This document shows positions 43,223 through 51,191 of a DNA stretch of 64,000 bases, in pieces (the stretch's first letter is position 1; the number at the start of each line of letters is the position of its first letter). The stretch covers positions 1 through 64,000 of the IMG/VR virus record IMGVR_UViG_3300013132_000040; one strand, written 5' to 3'. The position numbers were made by a program, and so were the translations under genes. This DNA comes from a virus. A model generated the notes under the pieces. The model was given only the letters and a program-made list of their open reading frames with translations, ran no database searches and was not told the origin of the DNA.

Positions 43223-43892
43223 GGTTAGTGTTATATTGACCGTTTACAATAAGCCGCAGTGGTTGCGCCAATGTATCGATTCCGTATTGGCTCAGACATT
43301 TGATGATTGGGAATTAATTGTATTGGAAGATAATTCTCCAAATCAAGAAGTCAAAAATATCCTAGAACAATACAGTTCTAATGAAAAAATTAAAATATAT
43401 TATTCAGATGTAACAGAAGAAGATCGATACAAAACCGCAAGATACGCAACGCTCATAAATCATGGGGTAAGGAACATGTCATCTGGAGAATATATCAGTT
43501 ATTTAACAGATGATGATTTTTATTATCCCAATAGGCTTGAGAAGATGGCGAAAATGCTTGATATTACTGGTGTTCCAATCGTTTACGGAAATCAGCAGGT
43601 AGTGGATGCAGACGGTAATCCTAGCGGCATTAGAGAAACACAAGGTATTTTGGATTCAGCTTGGAATATAGTGGATCATAACTCTGTAATGCATCGTAGG
43701 GATGTTTTTTTTGAGGCTGAAGGTTGGCCAGACTCGCCAGATATTTGGGGAGGTGCAGACGCCCACTTTTGGGAAAGGGTGACTAGTCTAGGCCATAAGT
43801 TCTACCCCATAGAAGGGGCTCCACTGGATGCCAAAAGGTACCATACCGGCAGCGTACAGTGGCTTGTGCATAACGGTCAGTTCTTCCCATGA
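43215..43892 (+). CDS. Glycosyltransferase family 2
   Basis: A 225-residue enzyme, the most canonical GT2 of the island. ATG at 43,215 starts the standard opening 'MPKVSVILTVYNKPQWLRQC'. Other motifs: 'SVLAQTFDDWELIVLEDNS', 'YLTDDDFYYPNRLEKM' (DxD for metal and nucleotide-sugar), and 'WGGADAHFWERV' with a catalytic-base-like acidic segment. It overlaps the previous and the next genes by a few bases. No membrane segment, so it is a cytosolic enzyme acting on a soluble acceptor, a lipid at the membrane face, or a virion protein. Confidence 0.9.
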   Translation: MPKVSVILTVYNKPQWLRQCIDSVLAQTFDDWELIVLEDNSPNQEVKNILEQYSSNEKIKIYYSDVTEEDRYKTARYATLINHGVRNMSSGEYISYLTDDDFYYPNRLEKMAKMLDITGVPIVYGNQQVVDADGNPSGIRETQGILDSAWNIVDHNSVMHRRDVFFEAEGWPDSPDIWGGADAHFWERVTSLGHKFYPIEGAPLDAKRYHTGSVQWLVHNGQFFP

Positions 43893-44572
43893 CAACTACG
43901 CAATTCCCGGTACTCGTAACTTGCCGTGACAGGGTTAGTGACTTAAAGAACCTTATTTGTTGGTTTGAAAAAGTCGGATTAGAAAGAGTATATCTATTAG
44001 ATAATCACTCAACATATGAGCCGCTTTTGGATTTTTATGAGGAAACTTGGTGTCAAGTTTTAAAATTAGGGGATAATTTCGGCCACATTGCTGCCTGGAA
44101 AGCCAATATAGTACAGACTATATGCGCAGACGAACATTTTATTGTCACGGACCCTGACGTAATCCCGGTAGAAGAGTGTCCTGATGATGCTGTTGATTAT
44201 TTTTTTGACATTTTGAATAAAGAAAATGACATTACTAAAGCGGGATTTGGTTTGAGGATAGATGATTTACCAGATTCGTTTAGGTTTAAGAATGAAGTTA
44301 TACAATATGAAACACGTTTTTGGGACAAAAAGCACCATCCCGACTATAATCGCTCACCAATAGACACTACGTTCGCCTTGTATAAGCCAAATTCTACTCC
44401 AGATATAAGCTTCTCCATTAGGACTTGCTACCCATATGTCGCTAGGCATATGCCATGGTATGTTGATAGCCACAATTTAACCGAGGAAGAAACCTACTAT
44501 AGGGAACATGCAATTGACTCAATAACTTCTTGGAATAAAGACCATTTGCCACATTGGTGGTCTCCTTCATGA
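43889..44572 (+). CDS. Glycosyltransferase-like protein
   Basis: A 227-residue protein resembling GT-A glycosyltransferases. It opens 'FPVLVTCRDRVSDLKNLICW', then 'VYLLDNHSTYEPLLDFY', 'NFGHIAAWKAN' and 'HFIVTDPDVIP' (DxD). The C-terminal region contains 'SPIDTTFALYKP' and 'VARHMPWYVD', which look like acceptor-side motifs of a related small group. Starts four bases before the previous stop (ATGA) and ends four bases into the next gene. Sugar specificity is unknown. Confidence 0.82.
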   Translation: MTTTQFPVLVTCRDRVSDLKNLICWFEKVGLERVYLLDNHSTYEPLLDFYEETWCQVLKLGDNFGHIAAWKANIVQTICADEHFIVTDPDVIPVEECPDDAVDYFFDILNKENDITKAGFGLRIDDLPDSFRFKNEVIQYETRFWDKKHHPDYNRSPIDTTFALYKPNSTPDISFSIRTCYPYVARHMPWYVDSHNLTEEETYYREHAIDSITSWNKDHLPHWWSPS

Positions 44573-45240
44573 GTATTTATTGCGTAATTCCAACAATATG
44601 GAAAAATGATATGATTTACAATTTAGTGAATCAGCTGAATCAGCAGAATGAATTTATCAATTTATTTGTACTTGATAATATTGCTCTTGGTTCAAAACAT
44701 GTTGGTAGATTTGGTTCCGATAAAATATTTGAGATACCAACTAGTGGTCTCGGAATTTATGAGCAATGGAATCTCGGGGTAAAAGAATGCCTTAAAAACG
44801 ATGATTGCGAAAGTATTGTTATATTGAATGATGATATTGTTTTAAAATGTGATAACTTTTTAAGTAAACTAGTTCATCCATTTGAGGATCCTTTAATTTG
44901 GGCCTCGTGTGCAAATTACGACGATCGCGAATCGGACACTGAGTTTACTGGAGTATACGGAACCTACAAGGATAGAGGATTTGCAGGCTTTGCTTTCGGG
45001 GTTAAGGCGTCTGCTTATTCTGAGGGTTTAGCATTTTTTGATGAACAGTATAACTGGTGGTTTGGCGATGATGACTTTGTTCATACTGTACATTCGGCAG
45101 GTAAAGAAACCGTAATGTCAATTGCGGCCAAAGTGGAGCACGTAAACGGCGGATCCCAATCGACCTCTCAATATACGCCAGAGTTTAATTATTTAGTCGA
45201 AAAAGACAAGGCTTTGTATCTAAGGAAATGGCATGGATAA
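44569..45240 (+). CDS. Glycosyltransferase-like protein
   Basis: A 223-residue GT-A-like protein. ATG at 44,569 overlaps the previous stop (ATGA) and begins the core strand 'MSIYCVIPTIWKNDMIYNLV'. Motifs: 'LFVLDNIALGSKHVG', 'IYEQWNLGVKEC', 'IVILNDDIVLKCDNF' (D-D-x pattern at the DxD position) and 'WWFGDDDFVHTV'. The latter is typical of GT2 catalytic regions. Part of the seven-gene island with overlapping ends. Confidence 0.82.
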   Translation: MSIYCVIPTIWKNDMIYNLVNQLNQQNEFINLFVLDNIALGSKHVGRFGSDKIFEIPTSGLGIYEQWNLGVKECLKNDDCESIVILNDDIVLKCDNFLSKLVHPFEDPLIWASCANYDDRESDTEFTGVYGTYKDRGFAGFAFGVKASAYSEGLAFFDEQYNWWFGDDDFVHTVHSAGKETVMSIAAKVEHVNGGSQSTSQYTPEFNYLVEKDKALYLRKWHG

Positions 45241-45907
45241 TCGAATAATATTGGGGGTTATAGGCAACGGTCGTTCAGAATTATTGGACGGAACTATTCA
45301 AACCCTTTTGTCGAATGTAAATTGCGATTTTTACAAAAAGATAATGATCAATGATACGGGGAATCAAGATTATCATAATTATTTAACAGAAAACTATGGA
45401 GATATATTTGAAATCATATCACATAGCAGCAATCAGGGCTTATCGGGTTCTATCATGTCGTTGTGGGATAGGTCTTCTGATTATGGTTTTGATTATATTT
45501 TTCATGTCGAAGAAGATTTCTTATTTAATTTTCAAATAGATATTTTCGAACTAGTGTCTGTCTTGAACGCTGATCCTAATTTGGCTCAGATAGCTTTAAA
45601 AAGACAACCTGTTAACGATTTTGAGTCTTCAATAGGTGGGTTCATGAACGCAGATCCATCTAGTTACCAAAAACATTGTTTGGGTAATCTAAAATGGTTG
45701 TCACATAGAAACTTTTTTACACTCAATCCAAGCCTCTATCCTAGGTGGGTTGTTGAGGTGGGCTGGCAAAACGGTTGGGGAGAAAAAGAGTTTGCAGACT
45801 TACTTTTTTCTAATGAACAAATTGTTTGTGGATTTTTAGGAGACGTTGAAGACGAACCATTGGTTTTTCATACTGGAACTTACAGGGCGGCTAATTGGAT
45901 GCTATAA
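45233..45907 (+). CDS. Glycosyltransferase-like protein
   Basis: A 224-residue protein with GT-A features: 'RIILGVIGNGRSELLDGTIQ' at the start, 'NQGLSGSIMSLWD', and 'YIFHVEEDFLFN', an E-E-D variant of the DxD motif. The later 'WQNGWGEKEFADLL' matches the acidic segment near the acceptor site in related enzymes. Starts eight bases inside the previous gene. Its TAA stop lies within a TATAAT element that may promote the next gene. Specificity unknown. Confidence 0.8.
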   Translation: MDNRIILGVIGNGRSELLDGTIQTLLSNVNCDFYKKIMINDTGNQDYHNYLTENYGDIFEIISHSSNQGLSGSIMSLWDRSSDYGFDYIFHVEEDFLFNFQIDIFELVSVLNADPNLAQIALKRQPVNDFESSIGGFMNADPSSYQKHCLGNLKWLSHRNFFTLNPSLYPRWVVEVGWQNGWGEKEFADLLFSNEQIVCGFLGDVEDEPLVFHTGTYRAANWML

Positions 45908-45908
45908 T
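45903..45908 (+). promoter_or_regulatory. -10 element TATAAT overlapping a stop codon
   Basis: TATAAT includes the TAA stop of the upstream glycosyltransferase gene and ends seven bases before the ATG at 45,916, with no ribosome site in between. The -35 is poor. Same arrangement as at 35,049 and 39,558, suggesting a leaderless internal promoter. Confidence 0.45.
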
Positions 45909-45915
45909 ATAAGTA

Positions 45916-46542
45916 ATGTTTCGTAGTTTGGATAATTTTATGATTAAAAAACTTGTTATAGTGGGCGCAGGGTCTCATGGGTACGGAATACAAACCATAG
46001 TTCATGCCATTAACGAGAATCGCTACGAATGGGATTTATTAGGGTACTTAGATGATGATTCAAGTAAGGCCGGCGTTATAGGGCCTGTCAACTCTGATAT
46101 AAAAAGCTGCTACTATATAATTGGTGTTAATAATCCTAACTTAAAAAAAGCACTCCATAAAAATATTAGTTTAAAAAAAGCAGCAACTTTGATCCACCCA
46201 TCGGCGTTAATAGGGCCAAATATGACATTTGGTTATGGTATTGCTGTTTTTGCTGGTGCAATTTTTACTGGAAAATCCACCGTAGGAAATCATTCCCACG
46301 TGAATGTTGGTTCAACTATTAGTCAAGGTTCTAATATTGGTGAATATTGCAGTATCGGCCCAGGTTGCAATATAGCCGGGCAAGTAATCATTGGCAGCGG
46401 CACACTTGTCGGCACGGGTGCTTCAATAGTTAATCTAATAAAAATAGGTCAAGATTCAAAAATTGGTGCAGGTGCTGTCGTTATAAATAGTTTCCCAGAA
46501 GAGAATAAAACAATCGTTGGTGTCCCGGCAAGGTGCTTGTAG
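45916..46542 (+). CDS. NeuD/PglD-type sugar O/N-acetyltransferase
   Basis: A 208-residue protein with the two-part plan of the NeuD/PglD family: an N-terminal Rossmann-like part ('KKLVIVGAGSHGYGIQTI', 'LLGYLDDDSSKAG') and a C-terminal left-handed beta-helix of hexapeptide repeats ('VGNHSHVNVGSTI', 'IGEYCSIGPGCNIAG', 'IGAGAVV') ending 'VGVPARCL'. The family transfers acetyl groups to sugars such as sialic acid or UDP-linked amino sugars; the His in 'GNHSHVN' is the probable catalytic base. Start at 45,916 assumes leaderless initiation behind TATAAT; ATG at 45,940 is a reasonable alternative. Among seven glycosyltransferases, it implies that the phage glycan carries an acetylated sugar. Confidence 0.9.
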   Translation: MFRSLDNFMIKKLVIVGAGSHGYGIQTIVHAINENRYEWDLLGYLDDDSSKAGVIGPVNSDIKSCYYIIGVNNPNLKKALHKNISLKKAATLIHPSALIGPNMTFGYGIAVFAGAIFTGKSTVGNHSHVNVGSTISQGSNIGEYCSIGPGCNIAGQVIIGSGTLVGTGASIVNLIKIGQDSKIGAGAVVINSFPEENKTIVGVPARCL

Positions 46543-46543
46543 A

Positions 46544-47293
46544 GTGGGTAAAGTTTTTGGCATTTGCATGGTGAAAAACGAGGAAGATGTAATTGGTCAT
46601 ACTATCAATTATTTTTTGACTCAGGAATTTGATGGGTTTATTATCGCAGATAATTTATCTACAGATAATACTAGAAACATTCTGAATGAACTCGCTTTTA
46701 AAAATAGTTCTATTATTGTCGTAAACGATAACGAGGTAGGTTATTATCAGTCAAGAAAAATGACCGGTATAGCCAACATGGCTGCAGAATTTGGGGCAGA
46801 GTGGATAGTCCCTTTTGACGCAGACGAACTTTGGTATAGCACTACCGGAGCTACTGTGGGTTCGACATTGCGCTTAATGCGCGAAGACGTTGCCGTAGCA
46901 AAGGTGTGGGATCATATACCTCAGGAATCTGATCCAAATAATCCCAACCCGTTTAAATCTATTGTGCACAGGGAAAGGGAGCCGGAACTATGGCCTTGCG
47001 TAGCTTATCGCTATGAGATTGGCTCAATTTTACTTCAGGGGAACCATGATGTTATAAGATCTGGTGAAAGAAATTTTTCGGATATAGAAATTAGGCATTT
47101 TCAATACAGGTCATTTGATCAGTTTAAGAGAAAATTAATAAATGGCAGAAAAGCATACGAAGCTACAAATTTGCCCGAAACAGAAGGCACCCATTGGAGG
47201 CGTATGGGTGGCCTAGATGATAACGGTCTTTGGTTTGAGTGGCAAAAGTTAATCAACCAAGATTTAGTTTACGATCCAGCACCAATGTTGTAA
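46544..47293 (+). CDS. Glycosyltransferase family 2-like protein
   Basis: A 249-residue GT-A-like protein. GTG at 46,544, one base after the previous stop, is preferred; the TTG further upstream lies inside the acetyltransferase gene. Motifs: 'VFGICMVKNEEDVIGHTINY', 'FIIADNLSTDNTRNIL', 'EWIVPFDADELWY' (DxD) and 'RHFQYRSFDQFKRKL' near the C-terminus, all typical of GT2/GT92-like enzymes. Seventh and last glycosyltransferase of the island. It is followed ten bases later by an unrelated nuclease gene. Confidence 0.85.
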   Translation: MGKVFGICMVKNEEDVIGHTINYFLTQEFDGFIIADNLSTDNTRNILNELAFKNSSIIVVNDNEVGYYQSRKMTGIANMAAEFGAEWIVPFDADELWYSTTGATVGSTLRLMREDVAVAKVWDHIPQESDPNNPNPFKSIVHREREPELWPCVAYRYEIGSILLQGNHDVIRSGERNFSDIEIRHFQYRSFDQFKRKLINGRKAYEATNLPETEGTHWRRMGGLDDNGLWFEWQKLINQDLVYDPAPML

Positions 47294-47302
47294 GGGGTAA
47301 AA

Positions 47303-47935
47303 ATGAGGGATGACGAGTACTGGAGAAAAGAAGCGGTATTAAAAGACATGCTTTTTGAATCAAATATGCCGTTGAGCGAAATAGCCAATAGACTCTATAT
47401 AACTAGGCCAGAGTTAAACGCCCTATTAAAAAAAACTGGCCTTTCTTGGGTTAAGAGAAATAATAGGAAACTTTCCAGGGGACATTCTGCCTTGACTCAG
47501 ATGATGCAACGTATACTTCCAAATGAGGAGATTGTAAACGAGTTTCATATCGGCGAACGATTAAGGCTGGATATATATTGCCCTTCATACAACTTGGCGG
47601 CAGAGTATCATGGTCGTCAGCATTTTTTCTTTTCAAGCCATTTTCATGATGATTTAGCCTCCTTTCACGAGTCGGTTGAAAGGGACAGAAAGAAAGAGGA
47701 AGTTTGCAGAGAAAATGGTATAGCTTTAGTCGTATTTAGATTTTCCGACGAGCTTAGTGAAGAGGCCGTATTTAGGAGAATGCTCGAAGCAATTAAGGCT
47801 ACGCCTAAGGTGGAAACTGTAAGAGATAAAAAAATTTATAAGGGTCATCATTATTACGAAAAAGTTAAAAAGCAAAATAAAGATTACAGAAAAGCAAAGT
47901 ATAGAGAGCTAAAGAAAAAAAATGGATTTAAATGA
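47303..47935 (+). CDS. HTH plus PD-(D/E)XK-like endonuclease
   Basis: A 210-residue protein behind AGGGG. Residues ~8-55 form a helix-turn-helix-like region ('MPLSEIANRLYITRPELNAL'). Residues ~75-155 look like a Vsr/restriction-fold nuclease: 'GERLRLDIYCPSYNLAAEY' followed by 'HGRQHF' gives the D...E-x-x-G-x-Q-H pattern, and 'CRENGIALVVFRFSDE' the following strand. The C-terminus is highly basic ('KKQNKDYRKAKYRELKKK'). This mix suggests a DNA-binding nuclease, either a repair/recombination enzyme or a free-standing homing-type endonuclease. It sits between the glycan island and the helicase gene and overlaps the latter by 14 bases. Confidence 0.8.
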   Translation: MRDDEYWRKEAVLKDMLFESNMPLSEIANRLYITRPELNALLKKTGLSWVKRNNRKLSRGHSALTQMMQRILPNEEIVNEFHIGERLRLDIYCPSYNLAAEYHGRQHFFFSSHFHDDLASFHESVERDRKKEEVCRENGIALVVFRFSDELSEEAVFRRMLEAIKATPKVETVRDKKIYKGHHYYEKVKKQNKDYRKAKYRELKKKNGFK

Positions 47936-49379
47936 AGAACTTGCGTACCCATTAGAGTACCAAGTATTTGGCCTTTCAATGAAAGAGCCAGGAGCTATTA
48001 GCTACTTTGTCGAACACCTTCCCGACGAAGCGGTAGGCTTACTTAATGGTGACACTGGTCTTTACGAGTTGTATATTGCGTTTAAGGATTTTTATGTTAA
48101 GACCAATTTAGACCCTGTTGATCCTATCGCTTTCCGCGCCTGGCTAGAATCTGAATCGGACATATGGGATGCGCTTGGGGGTATTGCTGGCGTTAATCTT
48201 TTAATAGAGTCTATTTTAACTATTGATCTATCAAACGCGCAGTCAATAACAAAAATACTAAAGCACAGAGCAAATAAGCGCCGACAAAAAAATATCTTCC
48301 AAGATCTTCAATTCCTTTTAAATAAAAAAGGTCATAAAACCGATGAGGAAATTGAGAAGATCAATACCTTAACGGAACAGATTAGGGCACTTGAAGGTGA
48401 CCTAGACTACGACCCTCTAGATAGGGTAACAACCGCGAAAGATATAGCAATGCGCGCTTCAATGCTCATGGAAGTGCCAGACTTCTTACCTACTCCATTT
48501 AAGATGTATAATAAAGCTCTAGGTTACACTGAAGATGGTGGCTACTTTAGGGGCGCGGTTCACGCTATTGTTGCTATGTCTGGTTTTGGTAAATCAACTT
48601 TTGCGAAAACCCTAGTTAACTATTGGGTTGATCAGGGCTATACTGCTTTGTATATTAATTTCGAAGAAGCTCAGACCCATTGGGAGAGAGTTTTAATGAG
48701 TCAAATTTTAGATGAGAACGTTTATGCCAATGCAGATCATTGGAGCCAAGAGGAGAAAAACGAGAGAGTTTTAAGATTTTCGGAAAAAATGAACGAATGG
48801 GGAGACCGCTTTATGGTTCGTCACGATCCGGACAGTTCGTATTACGATGACCTAGAACTTTGGCTGAAAGATATTATGGGGCATAATGAGAATCCTCCGG
48901 ATATCGTGGTGATAGATACTCTCCAATCAATGTACACGAAAGGTGGCGGTGGTGCAAGGTGGCAGGAATTTGAACGCATGATGGTGAGGTTAGAGAGGTT
49001 AGCGAAAGTAATGAATGCAGTTTTTATAGTGACTAGCCAACAAAACAGCAACGCGATCAAAGAGAAGCGCGACGTTATAGAGCAGTCTGATGTTGGTGGT
49101 TCTTTAGCCATTATACAGAAATCTTCAGTGGTCACATTTATAACGCAGAAAAAGCTTATCAGCAACGATGAATCTGAGGATGATTATTTAATGCAGCTCC
49201 AAATACCCAAAAATAGAATTACGGGTTCCACATTTAACTATGATCCACCTCTAGTTAGGTATGATGATAATAGTAAATCTTATAAGGACTTTGAAATGAC
49301 TTTCCAGGATATGCCAGATTATAATATCTCAGAGGTTTTGGCAACCGACATTTTTGGACTGGGAGATATTCATGCCTGA
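47922..49379 (+). CDS. DnaB-like replicative helicase
   Basis: A 485-residue RecA-fold helicase that would unwind DNA at the fork. The N-terminal ~180 residues are helical, as in DnaB, with a linker rich in charged residues. The ATPase part has Walker A 'AMSGFGKST', an acidic segment 'LYINFEEAQ', Walker B 'PDIVVIDTLQSM', a Gln/Ser sensor 'AVFIVTSQQNS' and 'KNRITGSTF' as the C-terminal arginine region. Length is that of bacterial and phage DnaB proteins. It belongs with the primase (51,178) and polymerase (52,812) as the phage replisome. Confidence 0.9.
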   Translation: MDLNEELAYPLEYQVFGLSMKEPGAISYFVEHLPDEAVGLLNGDTGLYELYIAFKDFYVKTNLDPVDPIAFRAWLESESDIWDALGGIAGVNLLIESILTIDLSNAQSITKILKHRANKRRQKNIFQDLQFLLNKKGHKTDEEIEKINTLTEQIRALEGDLDYDPLDRVTTAKDIAMRASMLMEVPDFLPTPFKMYNKALGYTEDGGYFRGAVHAIVAMSGFGKSTFAKTLVNYWVDQGYTALYINFEEAQTHWERVLMSQILDENVYANADHWSQEEKNERVLRFSEKMNEWGDRFMVRHDPDSSYYDDLELWLKDIMGHNENPPDIVVIDTLQSMYTKGGGGARWQEFERMMVRLERLAKVMNAVFIVTSQQNSNAIKEKRDVIEQSDVGGSLAIIQKSSVVTFITQKKLISNDESEDDYLMQLQIPKNRITGSTFNYDPPLVRYDDNSKSYKDFEMTFQDMPDYNISEVLATDIFGLGDIHA

Positions 49380-50187
49380 ACAGAAGATCATAAATCTGAC
49401 AGCAGAATCCATAAAAGACTTTCAAACATGTGCACTACTTTATAGGTATAGGCATTTAGATGAAATGTACGAACAAATTCCATCTAGGGATTTAATGTCT
49501 TTGCGTTACGAAAACACAATAAAGAAACTAGCCGCTTTCTTTTTTTATAAAAAGCAAGGCGGTATTGTCCCTTCTGTTTCGGCTATTTTAAATAGGTGGG
49601 AGAAACTTTGGTTTCCGAAGGATGTTTCCGCATATGATATAGCTGTGGAAAAGCATGAATCATTGTGGGGAAATGTTTCTAGTATGAACACAAAAGCAGT
49701 CAACTGTATTATGCAATTTTACGAAGATTTCTCGGAAGACAATAATGATCCTATACTAATTAATGAGGATTTTTTAACAACTATTTCTAACTCGTCCAGA
49801 TTAACTGGTGCTTTTGATTTAGTCCTTAGAGATCCGAAGACTAAAAAAATTTCAGTCATAAAATGGTTAGCCGCCCCTAAGCGACCAAACATTAGTTCTT
49901 TGTCTGTAGATTTTTCTATTTTAAAATTTGCTTTTGAGTCAAAAAATCCGGATAAAAAAGATAGTGTCCGATACTACGCGTATGATATCGGTTCAGAAAA
50001 AAACGCCTTAATTGAAGTAGGCATTCAAGACGCCGATATTAATAGTCTTGTTTATTGGTCTAAGCAGGTTGAAAAAAGTAAGACATTTGTTCCGCGTCGA
50101 GGACTAACCAGCTACTGCAAAAAGTGCCCGTTTGATAATCCATGTAGAGAATTTTGTGTCACATCTGAAATGATAGTAGAACCATAA
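49372..50187 (+). CDS. Cas4/RecB-like iron-sulfur protein with degenerate nuclease site
   Basis: A 271-residue protein starting at 49,372 behind GGGAGA. It has the Cas4/AddB plan: 'IKDFQTCALLYRYRHL' with an N-terminal Cys (~20) and a C-terminal cluster 'YCKKCPFDNPCREFC' (~248-262), which together could hold an iron-sulfur cluster. The PD-(D/E)XK core is present in shape, 'LTGAFDLVLRDP' then 'ISVIKWLAAPK', but where active relatives read 'IIDYKSG' this one has Lys-Trp-Leu, losing the acidic residue and Lys. I therefore read it as a non-cleaving structural relative, perhaps a partner of the intact homologue at 57,188. Confidence 0.82.
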   Translation: MPEQKIINLTAESIKDFQTCALLYRYRHLDEMYEQIPSRDLMSLRYENTIKKLAAFFFYKKQGGIVPSVSAILNRWEKLWFPKDVSAYDIAVEKHESLWGNVSSMNTKAVNCIMQFYEDFSEDNNDPILINEDFLTTISNSSRLTGAFDLVLRDPKTKKISVIKWLAAPKRPNISSLSVDFSILKFAFESKNPDKKDSVRYYAYDIGSEKNALIEVGIQDADINSLVYWSKQVEKSKTFVPRRGLTSYCKKCPFDNPCREFCVTSEMIVEP

Positions 50188-50189
50188 GT

Positions 50190-50861
50190 ATGAGCGAAAA
50201 GAAAAAGATACTCAATCAAATTATCGAATCTTCCAAGAATGTTGTAAGTGATAAGGACTTAGAAGATACAATTTTAGAGCCATTGATGGATGAAATCGAC
50301 TTGATTCGAGATCCGTCTATATCCTCATTTGTAAGATCTTTGCTTTTAAAGTCTTTTACATTTTGGAAAATCCCAGGAAGTTTTGCTAGCGTGTACCACC
50401 CACCCGATGAGGACAACGAATACGGAAACATACTACATACAAAAAGGGTTGTTAGAATCGCTTTGATTATGTGCAGTAACTTAAGCTTTTCTAACGTAGA
50501 AACAGATATAATAGTAGCGGCATGCATTCTACATGATTTAACAAAGGGTGTACAAAATTCTGAAGGGCAAATTGACTATGACGAATTCCACTCATATACG
50601 ATAGATAAGTTTTACAACTACGCTAAAAGACAAGACATGCTGGCTTCAGAAACGCAGTCCTCCGTACTTCACTTGGAAGATGAGATGGTCTTCAGAATAC
50701 TTAGGCTCATACATTGCCACGAGGGTCGATCGTCAAAGATTGCGGAAACAATACCAATAACCGAAGAAGAACTTATAGTCGCTAATGCAAATTCTATAGC
50801 GAGTCGTTTACACTGGGTTATTGATGGCGACGAAATCGTGATGGATAGATGGCTACTATAA
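50190..50861 (+). CDS. HD-domain protein
   Basis: A 223-residue protein with the HD phosphohydrolase metal pattern: first His in 'NILHTKRVVRIAL', the His-Asp pair in 'AACILHDLTKG', and a later His in 'RLIHCHEGRSS', followed by an Asp/Ser-rich helix 'NANSIASRLHW'. HD proteins hydrolyse phosphate bonds in nucleotides or cyclic dinucleotides. Substrate cannot be told. Set among replication genes it might act on dNTPs, or on host signalling nucleotides. Starts two bases after the previous stop without a clear ribosome site. Confidence 0.85.
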   Translation: MSEKKKILNQIIESSKNVVSDKDLEDTILEPLMDEIDLIRDPSISSFVRSLLLKSFTFWKIPGSFASVYHPPDEDNEYGNILHTKRVVRIALIMCSNLSFSNVETDIIVAACILHDLTKGVQNSEGQIDYDEFHSYTIDKFYNYAKRQDMLASETQSSVLHLEDEMVFRILRLIHCHEGRSSKIAETIPITEEELIVANANSIASRLHWVIDGDEIVMDRWLL

Positions 50862-51040
50862 AAAGCAAGGAATGGAATTCAAATATAGAATGCAAATGCG
50901 GTTCCAGTATCAGCGCTTATTCTTTAACTTATGCAGAAAATAGATCATTTTATTATTTTAAATGTAGCGGTTGTAATGTTAGTGGTAAGTGGCAGGATTT
51001 AGCTAGGGGATACTTTGAGTTTAAACGACGAACGTCTTGA
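50849..51040 (+). CDS. Small zinc-ribbon protein
   Basis: A 63-residue protein overlapping the HD gene by 13 bases. 'IECKCGSSIS' and 'FKCSGCNVSGKW' give two Cys-x-Cys/Cys-x2-Cys knuckles about 23 residues apart, a zinc ribbon. It resembles single zinc-ribbon adaptors but no family can be named. First of several tiny Cys-rich proteins in the replication region. Confidence 0.7.
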   Translation: MATIKSKEWNSNIECKCGSSISAYSLTYAENRSFYYFKCSGCNVSGKWQDLARGYFEFKRRTS

Positions 51041-51191
51041 AAAAAGAAATTGGTTAATTAATAATTTTGATTTGATTTTTAATCAGGGCATCTATTATAG
51101 GACGCATAAAGAAATGTTTAAGCTAAAAAAACAAACATTATTCAACATTAAAGAACAAGAAGGTGTAGTGGTGATAGATGAGGCTCCCTGA
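51015..51191 (+). CDS. Small hypothetical protein
   Basis: A 58-residue frame starting at TTG with AGGGGA five bases upstream, overlapping the zinc-ribbon gene before it (26 bases) and the primase gene after it (14 bases). It fills a 137-base gap that otherwise has no gene. The protein is basic and helical ('NDERLEKRNWLINNFDLIFN', 'KLKKQTLFNIKEQEG'). The good ribosome site and overlaps argue that it is translated. Function unknown. Confidence 0.5.
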   Translation: MSLNDERLEKRNWLINNFDLIFNQGIYYRTHKEMFKLKKQTLFNIKEQEGVVVIDEAP

